A DNA stretch of 64,000 nucleotides from Lepas anatifera (lineage: Eukaryota; Arthropoda; Thecostraca; Lepadidae), in NCBI GenBank assembly GCA_034440635.1, contig JAOTON010002237.1:186001-250000 (forward strand). Direction: 5' to 3'. The position numbers were made by a program, and so were the translations under genes. Shown here piece after piece: positions 22,405 to 33,702 of this stretch. The first letter of the stretch is position 1, and the number at the start of each line of letters is the position of its first letter. Below the pieces are notes generated by a model. The model was not told the DNA's origin, ran no database searches, and saw nothing but the letters and a program-made list of their open reading frames with translations.

Positions 22405-22544
22405 GTGGTTCAAAGTTCTCAATATATGTATGTATTTCCAGAATCACCAACAGGCATGGGCACCCACTGACAGGTGAAGTCAAAAGGTTTAAAACAACAA
22501 ATATCGATACAGAAACAGGCACAGTCAATCGTCATTATCTCCTG

Positions 22545-23050
22545 TCACATAGGTATAAAACAACGCGTTTCTTGAATTCGGTGACACTGTGGTACCACAC
22601 ATCTACATTGCGGTTTGCATTTAAAAAGGCGTTGCACGCCTTCGGTATTCGACAAAATAAACCGTTTCCGGACGGTATTTATCCGGGCGTACATGACATG
22701 AAATGTAGCTCTGGTGCGGAGCTGCCGGGTGGGCACAGCCAGTGGGAGCTTAGAAAGCAAGAATGGAGAGTCTACTTTGTGGCGATGGACATCTCTTATA
22801 AACATCAAATCCATCTGCTCTCGTCGGGCCGCTAAAGAGCTCAATCCACAAATATCCATCAATTCCTCATACTGGAGTGAGGGCCCTACCACTCGACATC
22901 GAGCACACAACCACATCAAAAATTTATGCTGGACACGTTCAATCCGTTTCATGTGTACGTCAGCTGCTCCACCCCACACCACGCTACAAAATTCCAAAAT
23001 TGATCGAACAATGTTGGAAGTTGTTCTGGGCTGCGTGCCGCCCTCACTTC
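22545..23050 (-). mobile_element. Non-LTR retrotransposon (LINE) reverse-transcriptase tail
   Basis: The minus-strand frame encodes SILEFCSVVWGGAADVHM, KRIERVQHKFLMWL, YEELMDICGLSSLAARREQM and DLMFIRDVHRHKVDSPFLLS. These are the usual C-terminal motifs of LINE ORF2 downstream of the RT palm (LEYxSVVW, IERVQxKF, L..RR..MDL.F...). An in-frame stop lies just upstream near 23055 and the catalytic part is missing, so it is a dead 5'-truncated copy. Confidence 0.8.
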
Positions 23051-23250
23051 AAACACAGAAATACACGATCGAGCCAAAAGTCACGTCAATCGGACTATAT
23101 TTAGAGGTCCCCCGAAGTGGACGATAGATCAACACTGTAACAGTGCAAATGACAATCAGACATGAAGTCACATCCATCAACCCTCATCCTTCCCCCACAT
23201 ATGCCGCTTTGGATGACGAAGGCTGCTCCCTTCCTGTGCTTGGCTACTAC

Positions 23251-23325
23251 CTTCAGGAGGTACTGTTTCTGGACTTCGTCCTTGGTGAGAATCGAGTTGA
23301 AGGAGCTGGCGAAAGCGATGCCTAT
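23251..23325 (-). CDS. Candidate exon E2 of an unidentified minus-strand gene
   Basis: A 75-nt segment with acceptor ataggag|ATA and donor CTGAAG|GTAGTA, phase 0 at both ends. It encodes IGIAFASSFNSILTKDEVQK then QYLLK. The amphipathic helix and KDEVQKQYLL look protein-like, but no family is recognised. It follows E3 (25225-25308) in phase. Confidence 0.4.
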
Positions 23326-23870
23326 CTCCTATTATTTCAAAGATCCCTTTTGTTGTTCTCCATTGAATTTTGTGGCCAAACTAGTATTATCTGGCGCCTG
23401 AATCTCATAAAAATGGTGAATTTATGGATTTCTCCATCCCAATTTCCACATTAAGTTCATTTGCCTTGCACTACGATTTATCTGCTTCAACATCACATCA
23501 CTCACTTAACAGCAGTATTACATTATAAACCCATAGGTGCAATAGCTTATCAATATGATTAAAAACTAAAAGCGCACTCGTTCAAAGTTCCGATGGTGAA
23601 ATAGGAAAGAATACTCCTAGGCTTATCACTACACAATTGGCAAAGCTTGAACCTGGTGGCTTGTGTACGAAGTAAGCTCCCGCGTTACCTAGTGCCCCAC
23701 CTTGCATGTACCGGAAGGGGTGAAAACGTACACGTCGGGGGGGCCAGTAAATATTATCTGATTTTCACCAAAATTTGTATGGACATACCTGAAATGCAGT
23801 GGAACACGGGCATCATGCAGCCCGAAACATTCCACAACATTTATATTTTACCATGGAGACGTGGACCGCC

Positions 23871-23872
<2 letters not shown>

Positions 23873-23915
<43 letters not shown>
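23873..23915 (+). repeat. (TA)n microsatellite
   Basis: About 21 TA units. Confidence 0.97.
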
Positions 23916-23918
<3 letters not shown>

Positions 23919-25224
23919 CCCACCATGAAAGATTGAGCAGTCAAGTCAGTCAAATAAAATTTTTACCGAGGGGAGAGCTGGCTCCAGCTTTGCTCAGCCA
24001 CGCACGGAAAAATAACGATTTTCCTGGTTTGGAGACTGAAATCATCATTTACTCCGTATGCCTTGAATGGTCATACAGACTTCTTTAAAGTCATACAATT
24101 GTCAGTTAACGTCCATAATCGACTTCACCCAGTTCCACCAGTGGTATGTAATTTGCTAATTGCAGCGGTCCCACCCGTGCGGTCGCGTGCCGGGCCACTC
24201 GTCTAATCAGCCTGATGGTGATGCCTCAGTGGATGCGATGGCGTCAATCACGCCATCCCGCGCCACAGCGGGTTGGGTGTCGTCACTCAGTCACCACCCG
24301 ACGATCACGGCATGGTCCGCCTGCTCACTGCCAGCTCAGCCCGGCTGTAACGCTGCCAGGCTTCATCGTCGTCTGCTGCAGTGCTTAAGTAAAAAACTCA
24401 TGATTTGGATTGCATTATGCTTAATGTTTTTTTAAAGATAACGGTCAGATGGCAATTGGCCTGCAAAGTTGACGCAGGCTGCACTTTAATACAATCGGAA
24501 ATGTGTTCTAGTTATCGGCAATTGAGAATCTAAGATCTTACAAATACCGTACCTTTTTTACCAGACTTAGCCGAATAAATTTACTTAAAGCTTTGCAGAA
24601 AGGCTTACTGGATAGGCTGCTGGGAGCAATAAGCAGTTATGCTCCCGATTAGGACACACATCCTGGTTGAAAGACTGAGCTCTGAGCCTCCTCACCAGTC
24701 TCCGCGTGAAAAAGCCTCCGTCCGGGAAGAGTTACTGCCACTCCACTCCCATTTGCTGGCCGTCACAGTGTAGAAGGTAGCACGCCACGCCGCCTCGCTG
24801 GCTCCGGGCCGAGATGCACCTGAGGCAGTCTCAGCGGGCCTCCCCGCGGACCGCGCCTTTCCACCGTGATGTCTCATGTCGACCATTACCTGCGTAATGG
24901 CGTCGCAGCCATTACGTCGATAACGGTGGCGGAGGATCGCGGGTGGATGCCATTGTTGCCATTGTCCGCGGCGCGGTGTTCGGGTGCCGGCGACTCATCG
25001 CCCCGGTCTTCGAAACGGGCAGAGGCGGAAAAATGCGACGGCTCAGCTGCTCTGGCCCTTCTGGCTGTTTAAGTATGACAGACAGGGTTCATCGTCGGAG
25101 GGCTGTCATCATCATGAAGAGGATGCCATTGAAACCATTTCGATCTCAGCGGATTTGCGACCTGCGGCGTGCGCAGTTTTATATACCACGTCTATTGTGT
25201 GTGTATTCGGTATGTAAGACCTAC

Positions 25225-25308
25225 TTCAGAGAGGATCGCGGTGAACTCGGGAGTGCCATCCTGCCCTTCATGATGAGAATGTGAGACGAACAGAGTGCCG
25301 CTGACAGA
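25225..25308 (-). CDS. Candidate exon E3 of an unidentified minus-strand gene
   Basis: An 84-nt segment with acceptor atccaag|TCT and donor TCTGAA|GTAGGT, phase 0 at both ends. It encodes SVSGTLFVSHSHHEGQDGTP then EFTAILSE. Joined with E2 and E1 it gives 68 uninterrupted residues. No known domain is recognised. Confidence 0.38.
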
Positions 25309-25396
25309 CTTGGATCACCAGGAAGAATGTTGGAGGTATTATTTCATTAATCTCTGGGTCATGATAGTCGTCCATCATATCTTTGCTAGGATTTTC

Positions 25397-26035
25397 TTAT
25401 CTATAAGCTGTTCTCCACTGTATACTAACACCGCTCTCAGTCGTTGAAGGGATTTTCGGGGACTGATCCATGTCTTCAGCACAGTGTAGCAGACTAGCCA
25501 GGCCGGATTTCTGAGCAAAACTACTCGCAGACTCACCATGAGTGTCTCCACTGGCATGGGCGTCAAAAGCGGATGTTGTGAGAGTCGAGGGAACGTGATC
25601 CTCCCTCCTCCGAATTGGTGAACCAGGGAGAACGCTCGCCAAACATGGTTGACTCCACCGAGTTTTGTCGGGCTGTTCTCCTACTAGCCAATGCAGACGT
25701 GCGTAAATGCTGTTAATTTTAATAAAGTGTGCGGTTTCGATAAAGCTCTCCAAGGCAGCAAGAAGTTCAGCTTTCCCCTCCTCATCGCAAGGTCGGGGTA
25801 CTGAGGTCATCGCCGGGTATGAGACTGTCTCCCAGTACAAATCGGTGGCGGCGCCGCCTGCCCCTGGATTCCAGTGGCGTTTCTTCAAACATTTCGTAAC
25901 ATGAGGCAGCATAATGGGTCTACACTGGAGGCACGGAAAAGGCGCGAATGCCTTCCTGACCAGGACCCAGAGCTGCGGCATACCGCGAGCTGTGCTTAAC
26001 TGGGGCGGCGGCACCTTCCGCCAGCAATCCAGCAA
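25397..26035 (-). other. 212-codon open frame on the minus strand, function unknown
   Basis: A long open frame just upstream of E3 includes a helix-like EEGKAELLAALESFIETAHF with KINSIYARLHWL. A part of it (about 25690-25835) is bounded by a possible acceptor (gggagacag|TC) and donor (GTAGGA), so it may hold an exon of the same unidentified gene. The composition is otherwise unremarkable and chance is possible. Confidence 0.22.
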
Positions 26036-26962
26036 CTGGTAGTGCCTGGGAGTATGATTGTAGAATTAGGTTTCATAACAGTGTATCTCTCATAAACATT
26101 TATCTGGGGAACAAACAAGTGAAATGGGATTCTGGTCAGTTCACGGGGCCACTCTAGAAATTCCAAAGGAAATTTTGTGTTTTTTTCTCAGGCGATTAGG
26201 AGTACCTAGCGGCTTTCAGCCAATGGGTCAGTAACTAGTACTTAACGACAAACAGGAGCGCAGTTATTACGACCTGAAAGGATACTGGTCTCGAGTGGGC
26301 AAGAATAGAAGGAAAAGAAGGACCAATGACAGGCGATGGGAAGCAGAAATGATCAAATTATGATCAAGTGTCGTGGCTCGTGGTGTACCAATGTTTTTTT
26401 TTTACAAATGGACGTCAAAACTCTATTAAGGAAGGCCTTAACCCCTAGATTGACTACCAGATGAACTTACAAGACTATTCCAGAAGTGCAGTCCCCTGTC
26501 GCTTGTTCAATAGCGGGTGCTGTAGAATGTCGAATGGCAGGACTGGCTCTGTCGATATGATTCAGAGAGAGCGCCGCGCGGCCCCACTCTGATTTGCTGC
26601 GCTGAACAGAGCAGTGCAGGAAGCTGGTTTCAAGGGCAGGACGTGGCTTGTCAGGGCAATTTACCTTCATAAAGTGAACCGCTCTGGTGCACTACACCCG
26701 CCGCCCCCTTTGATCTAGCAACGCGTTTCTGACGGATGCTTATGTTTAAGAGTAAGACCACTGGCTTGCACAAACATTTGCATGCCTCATTGGGTAAGCT
26801 GGTGGTAAATCTGAACTGTTTGCATGCTCTCAAGCTGCCGGATTTCACATTTTCTTCTTTAATGATGCCAGGCGTTTATTCGGGCTTTGGATGGACTCTC
26901 GGTAAGCGATACCAATAAGTAAATACATGAATGAATGTATAAATACATACGGCATAATATTA

Positions 26963-26985
26963 GATATATATATACATCTTTATTA

Positions 26986-27045
<60 letters not shown>

Positions 27046-27057
27046 TATATATATAGT
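26963..27057 (+). repeat. (TA)n microsatellite, interrupted
   Basis: TA repeat broken by catctttatta and tcg. Confidence 0.95.
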
Positions 27058-27411
27058 AGCTTAACATACCTACTACAAGCCCAAGCACATGGCTACAATC
27101 AGATCTTGTCCTGCGACGGCCCGACACCGATCTCTTTTGGTAGGGTATAACGTTCCAAATAGAAAAAGAAACATTGGTTCTGATTCAAGTTTCCCGGTTG
27201 ATTATGTGCATGATATGTACGCATTTTCTCCTTTCCTGGATCCGCACCTATCCCTGTTAGCCTCAGGCTGCGTACAACGCGTGCGTCGTCTCAGTTAGCT
27301 TCATGTATACTGGTACTGCAATGTCTGCGGAAGAGTTACTAAATAATGGGCCCATGCCCCATTTTGAGAGCGTGAACTGCATGTAATAGCCTCAGGGTAC
27401 AACTGATATCT

Positions 27412-27498
27412 CAGCGGCGGACCCAGCCGGCTGGTTAGGGGAACTATTTCGGCTAGTCAGCGAGCAAAAAAGCTATTTTCCCCCTGGATCCGCCCTTG
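27412..27498 (+). mobile_element. Short MITE with GGCGGAYCCAG ends
   Basis: The ends CAGCGGCGGACCCAG and CTGGATCCGCCCTTG are inverted repeats of 12/15 positions. At 87 bp it is a very small non-autonomous element. I see no target duplication. The ends resemble those of the 327-bp element at 47402. Confidence 0.5.
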
Positions 27499-28310
27499 TA
27501 CTACCCTACCCCACAGTCGCACAGCGTGCCCCAGAATGTTACAGTTTAATTAGCCTTGTCTAAAGACGTTCAATATTCATCCAAATTTAGCGGGGAGGAG
27601 GCTGCTGGAAGGGCGAATTTTACGGGTCTGAATTTGAAATAAAATTGCGCTTGTTTTAGAGAATACGTGGTAATGTGGACCATGTGGATGTAAAAGTGCG
27701 ATTAAGCTGTTCTGCTGTCGTCGGCTACCAACGAAACTAAAACCTGCCAGACCAGTACCTATCCTTTCTTGAAGGTATTTCTGGCGGGCAGCAGTTTGGT
27801 GTCTGCTCACATTTGATTGAGACGTATTGCAGCACGGGTCTTCGCTGCCAGTGCAGCCAGCCAACACGCACAGTTAATGTGCCGAGTATTTCTCGGCTGA
27901 CGCGGCGCTGCGCCGGCGCATTAGCTGCTTGAAGGACCGTCAGCCTTATAAGCCACCGGGATCGGCCGGCGAGAACTCTTTCTAAGCGTCTTGACGAGAG
28001 AGCAGGTCCTGACATTTGGTACTGCTTGGACGGTACTGTCGCTACAACCAGAGCTCAGAATCATTCAAGGGTTTCCGAAAGGGACAGGCTTAGGGGTTCT
28101 TCGTAGAGAGTCGCTTGGACGTTCAGAGGTGCAGATCCATCATCTTTTGAGCGGGCGGATGTGATATTGCCCCACTTTCCTCATAAAGCACACCGCTCTC
28201 GGAGAAGTATTTATGTCAGCGTGAACTAACCTGCTAATGAGTACATCTTCTCCATGGCTCGGTGATATTTCTCCACTGAAACCTTGCACAAACTCTTTAC
28301 TGCCGAAGCC

Positions 28311-30031
28311 TATCTGGGGCATTTGACCTGCACTGGGCCTCCTTATTTTGCAGCTGCAGCACCCTGCACCCTCTCAGGTGCGGTGACAAGCCTCAGCACG
28401 TGTTGCGCAGTTCCGTGCCAGATCATTTCCCCAGGGTTCACCCTCCACAACATCGCTCGAAATGCAAAAGTGAAGTCACCTGCCAGCCGAATGTATGGCT
28501 CATTTCGACTCGATGCGTACAAGCAGCTATCGGCCTCGGGCGGATACTGAGGGTGGGGGTAAAAACGGGTTTTCCTTTCCAACTTTCGGTTTTCGCCTAT
28601 GTTCTAAATACTATCTTTGTCACGATGTTGGGCCCTGTTGCTTCCTAAACAGCGGTCTGGACCAGGCGGTGTCTCTGGCTCCCTGCAAAGCCATCCATAC
28701 TGAAACAACCTCCGATTCTTGGTCCTTCCAAACTATCTCGTCTACTTTTGAGGCTCGTTTTGGGAAAACTACTACATAGTGTATAGTTTTTTCTAAGATC
28801 ATGCCCAGCTGTTCACCGGGTTGTTCTAGACGCTGGATTTGGGCGACTCGAACAAGGCATAATCAAACTCACAACTTGAATACGTGCACATACAAATTCA
28901 TAATTTCACAATGTGCAGGTACCGAGATGACTAGGAAGACCATCTCCGTAATGTACTAGGCACCAGAAACAACGGAAAAGCTCCACGCCGGCCGTTTGCC
29001 CGCTCTTTTCACAACCTTTGACCTGTGCTGACCGCCGCTGGGGGAAAATCTGCTGTCACGCAAACACCGTCACACGCGCGACAGGCGACCTCTCGTGACC
29101 CCGCTGTCGCCGCGGGCGGGTGTCACGTGACGTGCGTGCAGCGGAATTAGCCCGGTGTGCATTCCATCAGAGTACTGCAGGGACTGGATGAATACCGCAT
29201 GGGTGGGGTTTCAAAGCTTACAGGTCGGGATTCACTGTTGTAAAGTGAAATGCGAAAACTTGGGTGAGACCAGAAATGATGAGATATGTACGTGCTCTAC
29301 AGGGGCATATATTGCATCAGACTTATTTATGCGTAATTTAAGAACGGTGCCTTGGTTATAGTCATATTCGGCTTAGAATTGTATGAATTTGGCGAAAAAT
29401 AGACTGAGAAGTTGGGCTGATGCTGGTGCATTAGTCACGTGTTATGCTCTGAACTAGTACCTCCCGTCGCGCGTCGACACGTACGCCCGCCGCCGCGCAC
29501 GGCTGGGGGGCAGCAATAATAAATATATCACCGGGCTGCGACTCGGGCGCGCTGCCCCGCTGCTTTGACGTACCGATAAATAAAGCCTGCCCCAGGCTGA
29601 CTTCCTGTCCGACAAGTGTCGGCCGCCGCTGAAGTTTGTTTGCCATGGGAATATGATAATTGGCTTCCGGGCGTTGATTTGGTTGAGTGTGTGAGTAATT
29701 TGATCACGGTGGTGTGAGCGAACCTGCCTCATTTTGACGAGGACCGCTAACACCACTGCTGCCTGTGTTTATTTTGAGAATGGTTTATTTGATGCTGTCT
29801 TTGGTAATGACAGCTTACGTGGTCCTATGGCCAAATTCGCCTCATTGAACCGGCGTTACGCGACTATCTGGCCAAGCCTGGTGGATGCACTTCATGCACC
29901 AAACCTACATGCATTGATTTATCAAACACCAAAACCAAGGCCCAACAAAAACTATTTATTAGAATAAGATTTAACCATTGGCTCGATAACACGCTTGAGT
30001 TGGTCTTAGGCCCACGAGTATGGTATGTGTT

Positions 30032-30085
<54 letters not shown>

Positions 30086-33000
30086 CATACATATATTTGT
30101 AAACAGAAACTGATACAAAACTGGATACACAATGTACAGATCTCTTGCTTAAACATTTAAATTGGTTATTTGGAAGTTTTCGTCCTGTTTCCGGGTGAAC
30201 AATAGTCTTATCCCTTATGAGGAGCAGGGACGTAACATAGGCCCTGCTTTGAGCCAAACGTGCTTGAGTTGGTTTTCGATAAGCAGAGCCTTAAGCTTGA
30301 TTTGTTCGCACTTATCCATTCATCCACGAACCAGGCCAAAAGGAAATATGTGTCAAAATTCCCAAAATACAGAAGTGGCTTCATTTTGTGGATTGGTATC
30401 AGCTAGAAAATGTCCTCTTGTGACGTGTTTTTACTAAAGAAACGCAGAAAAGGCTGGGAAGTATATCTTCCTCCAGCAAATGACATAGCTCATTAAAGAT
30501 CTACACAACTGTAGCATCATTGTAACATCTGTCTATATTTTATCGACTTATTGTCCAACTACAAAAATTCCACACATTCCCTATTCTCTTAACTCAACGC
30601 GGACGAGCTGAACGATTCCAGCACCCGTTGGTTCAACCACTGGTCCATGCCCCAAGCTCGCGCCGATCTTATCTCCGGCAGAGCCTTCCCATCGCATGCC
30701 ACACAAAGACGTGATTCCAGAAGCTCTTGGGACCGGGACGCTGTTTGATGTTCCCGTTGTGGGCATGCCGCGGCATCAAGATGGTCGAACGGGTGATGTA
30801 TTTCGTGTCAAGCCTTATCCCCATCGATTGATTTGCCTTGGGTCATTGGAAAAACTTTTGTAATTTATAGCCTCGTTGTGACATTCCTGCACGTTAAAGC
30901 AGATCTAAAATTGGAGGAAAATGCGATCTGGTAGCTACAGAGTCATTGATTGTCGCACGTGTGTCCTTTTTGCACCGTTGATCTCGTGGGTAGGGAGTAG
31001 GGAGGGGAGGAGGACGGAGTAGGAGGAGCCCTGCTGTCAGTCTTGGTGCGATGACGCGTCCTCCCCTCCGGCTTCCTCGTGTGGGTGCAGAGCTCGTCGC
31101 TGTGCGAATTCGTGGGTGGTCCACCCTCCCAACGGAGCGGTTGGTACGGGGCCTGGTTACGGATGGTTTGATGAGGTTTTGATGAAGAGGCGAGGCGCCG
31201 CCGCATGCCAACAGATATGGGCGGAGCAGCAGTGCGATTTGCGTTTGTTTTGGAGCACTGGTCATGCAACAGCGATTGTAATGCCAGCCTCGGTGGTGGC
31301 CTAGGGTTTACTGCGCAATGACTGCTGAAACTCTGCGGCGTTGTAAATTACAGCTTGCAATCACCGCGTTCGAAAATGACTTGCCATTGACCTAGAATCA
31401 GATTTCAGTACGCCATCTCGCGGTCAGTGATTTTGTGCCGAACCGGTAAATTTGTGACCATGTTTATGTGTTAGAGGCCGGTTAGCAACGAAACTTTCTC
31501 ACGCCACCCGTTACCACGACCTTGACCTACCTATTGTGATGATACGCTAGTGTCACGAATTGACTGAACAGTTTATTCGCACCACCGGAATTAAGGGGAG
31601 CACGTGTCAGATATATTGTTCCAAGCCGTGAACTCTACAGCCAGCCCTGGGTCGTCAGCGGGGTCTCGCGGTGCGGTGATGCTGCTGAACGGTCCCGGGC
31701 GTCGATGCCTCTCTGCCTATGTTGCTCTGTCCCGGACGGTAAACCCCGCAGTGCCGGAACCGGGGGTGCTCGCTCCTGCCCACATTCCACGCAGTAACGG
31801 AGCCGCAGTGCCAGGGGCGCCGCCAGGAACAGGCGCAGGAGGGTAGCCTGCCCCTATACCAAAGCCAGTTGGCCTTCTGGTCTGGGAATAAATGCAAATA
31901 TTGCACTGATACAGTCTGTTTGTCCTTAGTTGACTTCCTCGCCTCTGGTCCATCCACCCCCACAGTTCTGGCTTGCGTGTGTAAACGCATACCCGTGTGT
32001 GTATATACATTACACGCCCAGCGGCCATTTTCACCGGTCACGCCTATAGTTCACGTCACGTGGCCCGGGCTCATGGGGAGACTGCATGCGTTCTGTCTGA
32101 TGCATCTGCATGCGCTCTGTCTGATCGCGTCGCAAATGGTCCTGTGGTTCTGACAAAGCCGAACTTTATTTGAGCTGAGTAAGAATTCTGGGAATAATGT
32201 ATACGATGACAATACGTTTTCTTTGATTGTACGACACCTGGCAGAGGCGGAGGCAGAGATACGCGTCAGCGCCCTGCTAGCTCTTTAAAGCCAACCTTAT
32301 CTCAGACCAAGGTCTCTTAGTGCATGGCTTTGTCATGAAAAAAACCAGTTGGCACCCGGATTACAGGATAAATTAGCTGCAGTCCCTGCACTGGTAGGCA
32401 GACTTGCAGCCTTGAGGCGGAATTTACTCACCGGAGGGTTCAGCGCTCTGGTGAGAGGGAAACGCTACGTCAGGCTCCATTACCGGCCGGCCGGTACCTA
32501 CCTACCTTCGCTAATGCCAACATCTGCTGAAGAACACTCCTGTCGCTGCAGTCTGGCCGTCAGCCAGCTGATTAAGAAACCATCTCCCTCACTCACGCTT
32601 GCAAACGTTTTTGACATCCCTTCTAGAAAATGCCTTTTATTTGCGCTATTTCTTTGACATGCTATTTCTTATTCTGTCTCCTGTATTTTGGCCTTTATGG
32701 GGGTCATGCCGTGGGTGATGTTTCAGGCAAAGAAATAAATAAATCGCCGATCATTCCTCTCTATCATGCCTGGGGCATGACCTTCCCTTACGGGTTTGTT
32801 TCTGACTTCTGTCTATGATATTTTCCTTCTTTAGCTCCTGTTGCTCTCTTACTTAGAACTCGCATCACGGCACGCGCCGCTCCTGCCTGCTGCCAGACAG
32901 CTCCTCTCAGGGCGTCGGACGCCCTCTACCACACCTCCGACGGGCCGCCGGAAGTTGCACACTACCGGTCTGCACTGGCTGTGCACTGTCTGCGAGCCGA

Positions 33001-33521
33001 CACGTGCCCGCGAATGCGTGAGCCTTGTTTATGGGGAGGGCGGGGAGCGGGGAGTCTGAAGCCCAGCTCCCGCTCGGTCTCACATGGGTCGGTGGCGTGT
33101 GGGCCGATGCGGTGCAGAAAAAAGAGTTCACTGCGCGCTGGCTCAGCTGTAATGTCGGCGTTGAATTTGATTTGCGGTGATGTGGTCTTCGAGTTCGGAC
33201 AGCCGGCTGATGGACGGTGACAACAGTGAATGGCTCGAGCCTCTCTGTCTGTGCTTATTTCGGCTCAGCCATCTGTCCAGAGTTACACCAATTACGGCGG
33301 GTGCCGCTACATAGGGGGCTGAGGTGGGCGACTCCTCCCTTCCCTTCCAACAGCTTCCAGATTTAACATCACTCCTATGACCTGAAAGAGACAACTTGAA
33401 AGACCTGTTGTTCTGCATCCCAGTGCAGGGGTTAGTCCTTGGCGTGACCAGTGCCAACCCGTCGAATTTCGACACCACTGATAATGGCCTAGCGTTGACC
33501 TGTGGCCACCCTCTGTTGCAG
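28311..33521. other. Region upstream of DOCK SH3 exon, no gene recognised
   Basis: This should hold (or precede) the short first DOCK exon that normally encodes the initiator Met and a KYGV-like end. I could not find it. GC-rich blocks at 31000-32060 and 32850-33100 could be promoter-proximal. A (TA)n tract lies at 30034-30095. Confidence 0.4.
30034..30095 (+). repeat. (TA)n microsatellite with CATA tail
   Basis: TA units followed by acatacatacatatat. Confidence 0.95.
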
Positions 33522-33702
33522 CCGTCTACAACTGGAGCGGAGCTGTGCGTCATGGCCTACCGCTCTGCGTGGGGGACACTGTTCACATTCTGGAGGAGTG
33601 TGGAGGCTGGTACCGCGGCCACACCACCCGGAACCGAGCTCTCCGCGGTGTCTTCCCAGCCTCCTACGTGCAGCTGAAGCAGTGCAGCACGGAGTACGAT
33701 GG
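33522..33702 (+). CDS. mbc: DOCK-A exon: SH3 domain
   Basis: The acceptor is ctgttgcag|CC (completing G|CC, Ala). Its 59 codons run to GATGG|GTGAGT. The SH3 hallmarks are AVYNW (ALYDY position), GDTVHILE, GGWYRG and FPASYV, the PSNYV position. This SH3 normally contacts ELMO and the DHR2 domain. Bases 33660-33702 are the first unit of the tandem array that follows. Confidence 0.92.

Noticed and set aside
22323..30138. Open frames of alternating Ile-Tyr
   Set aside because: These are translations of (TA)n microsatellites.
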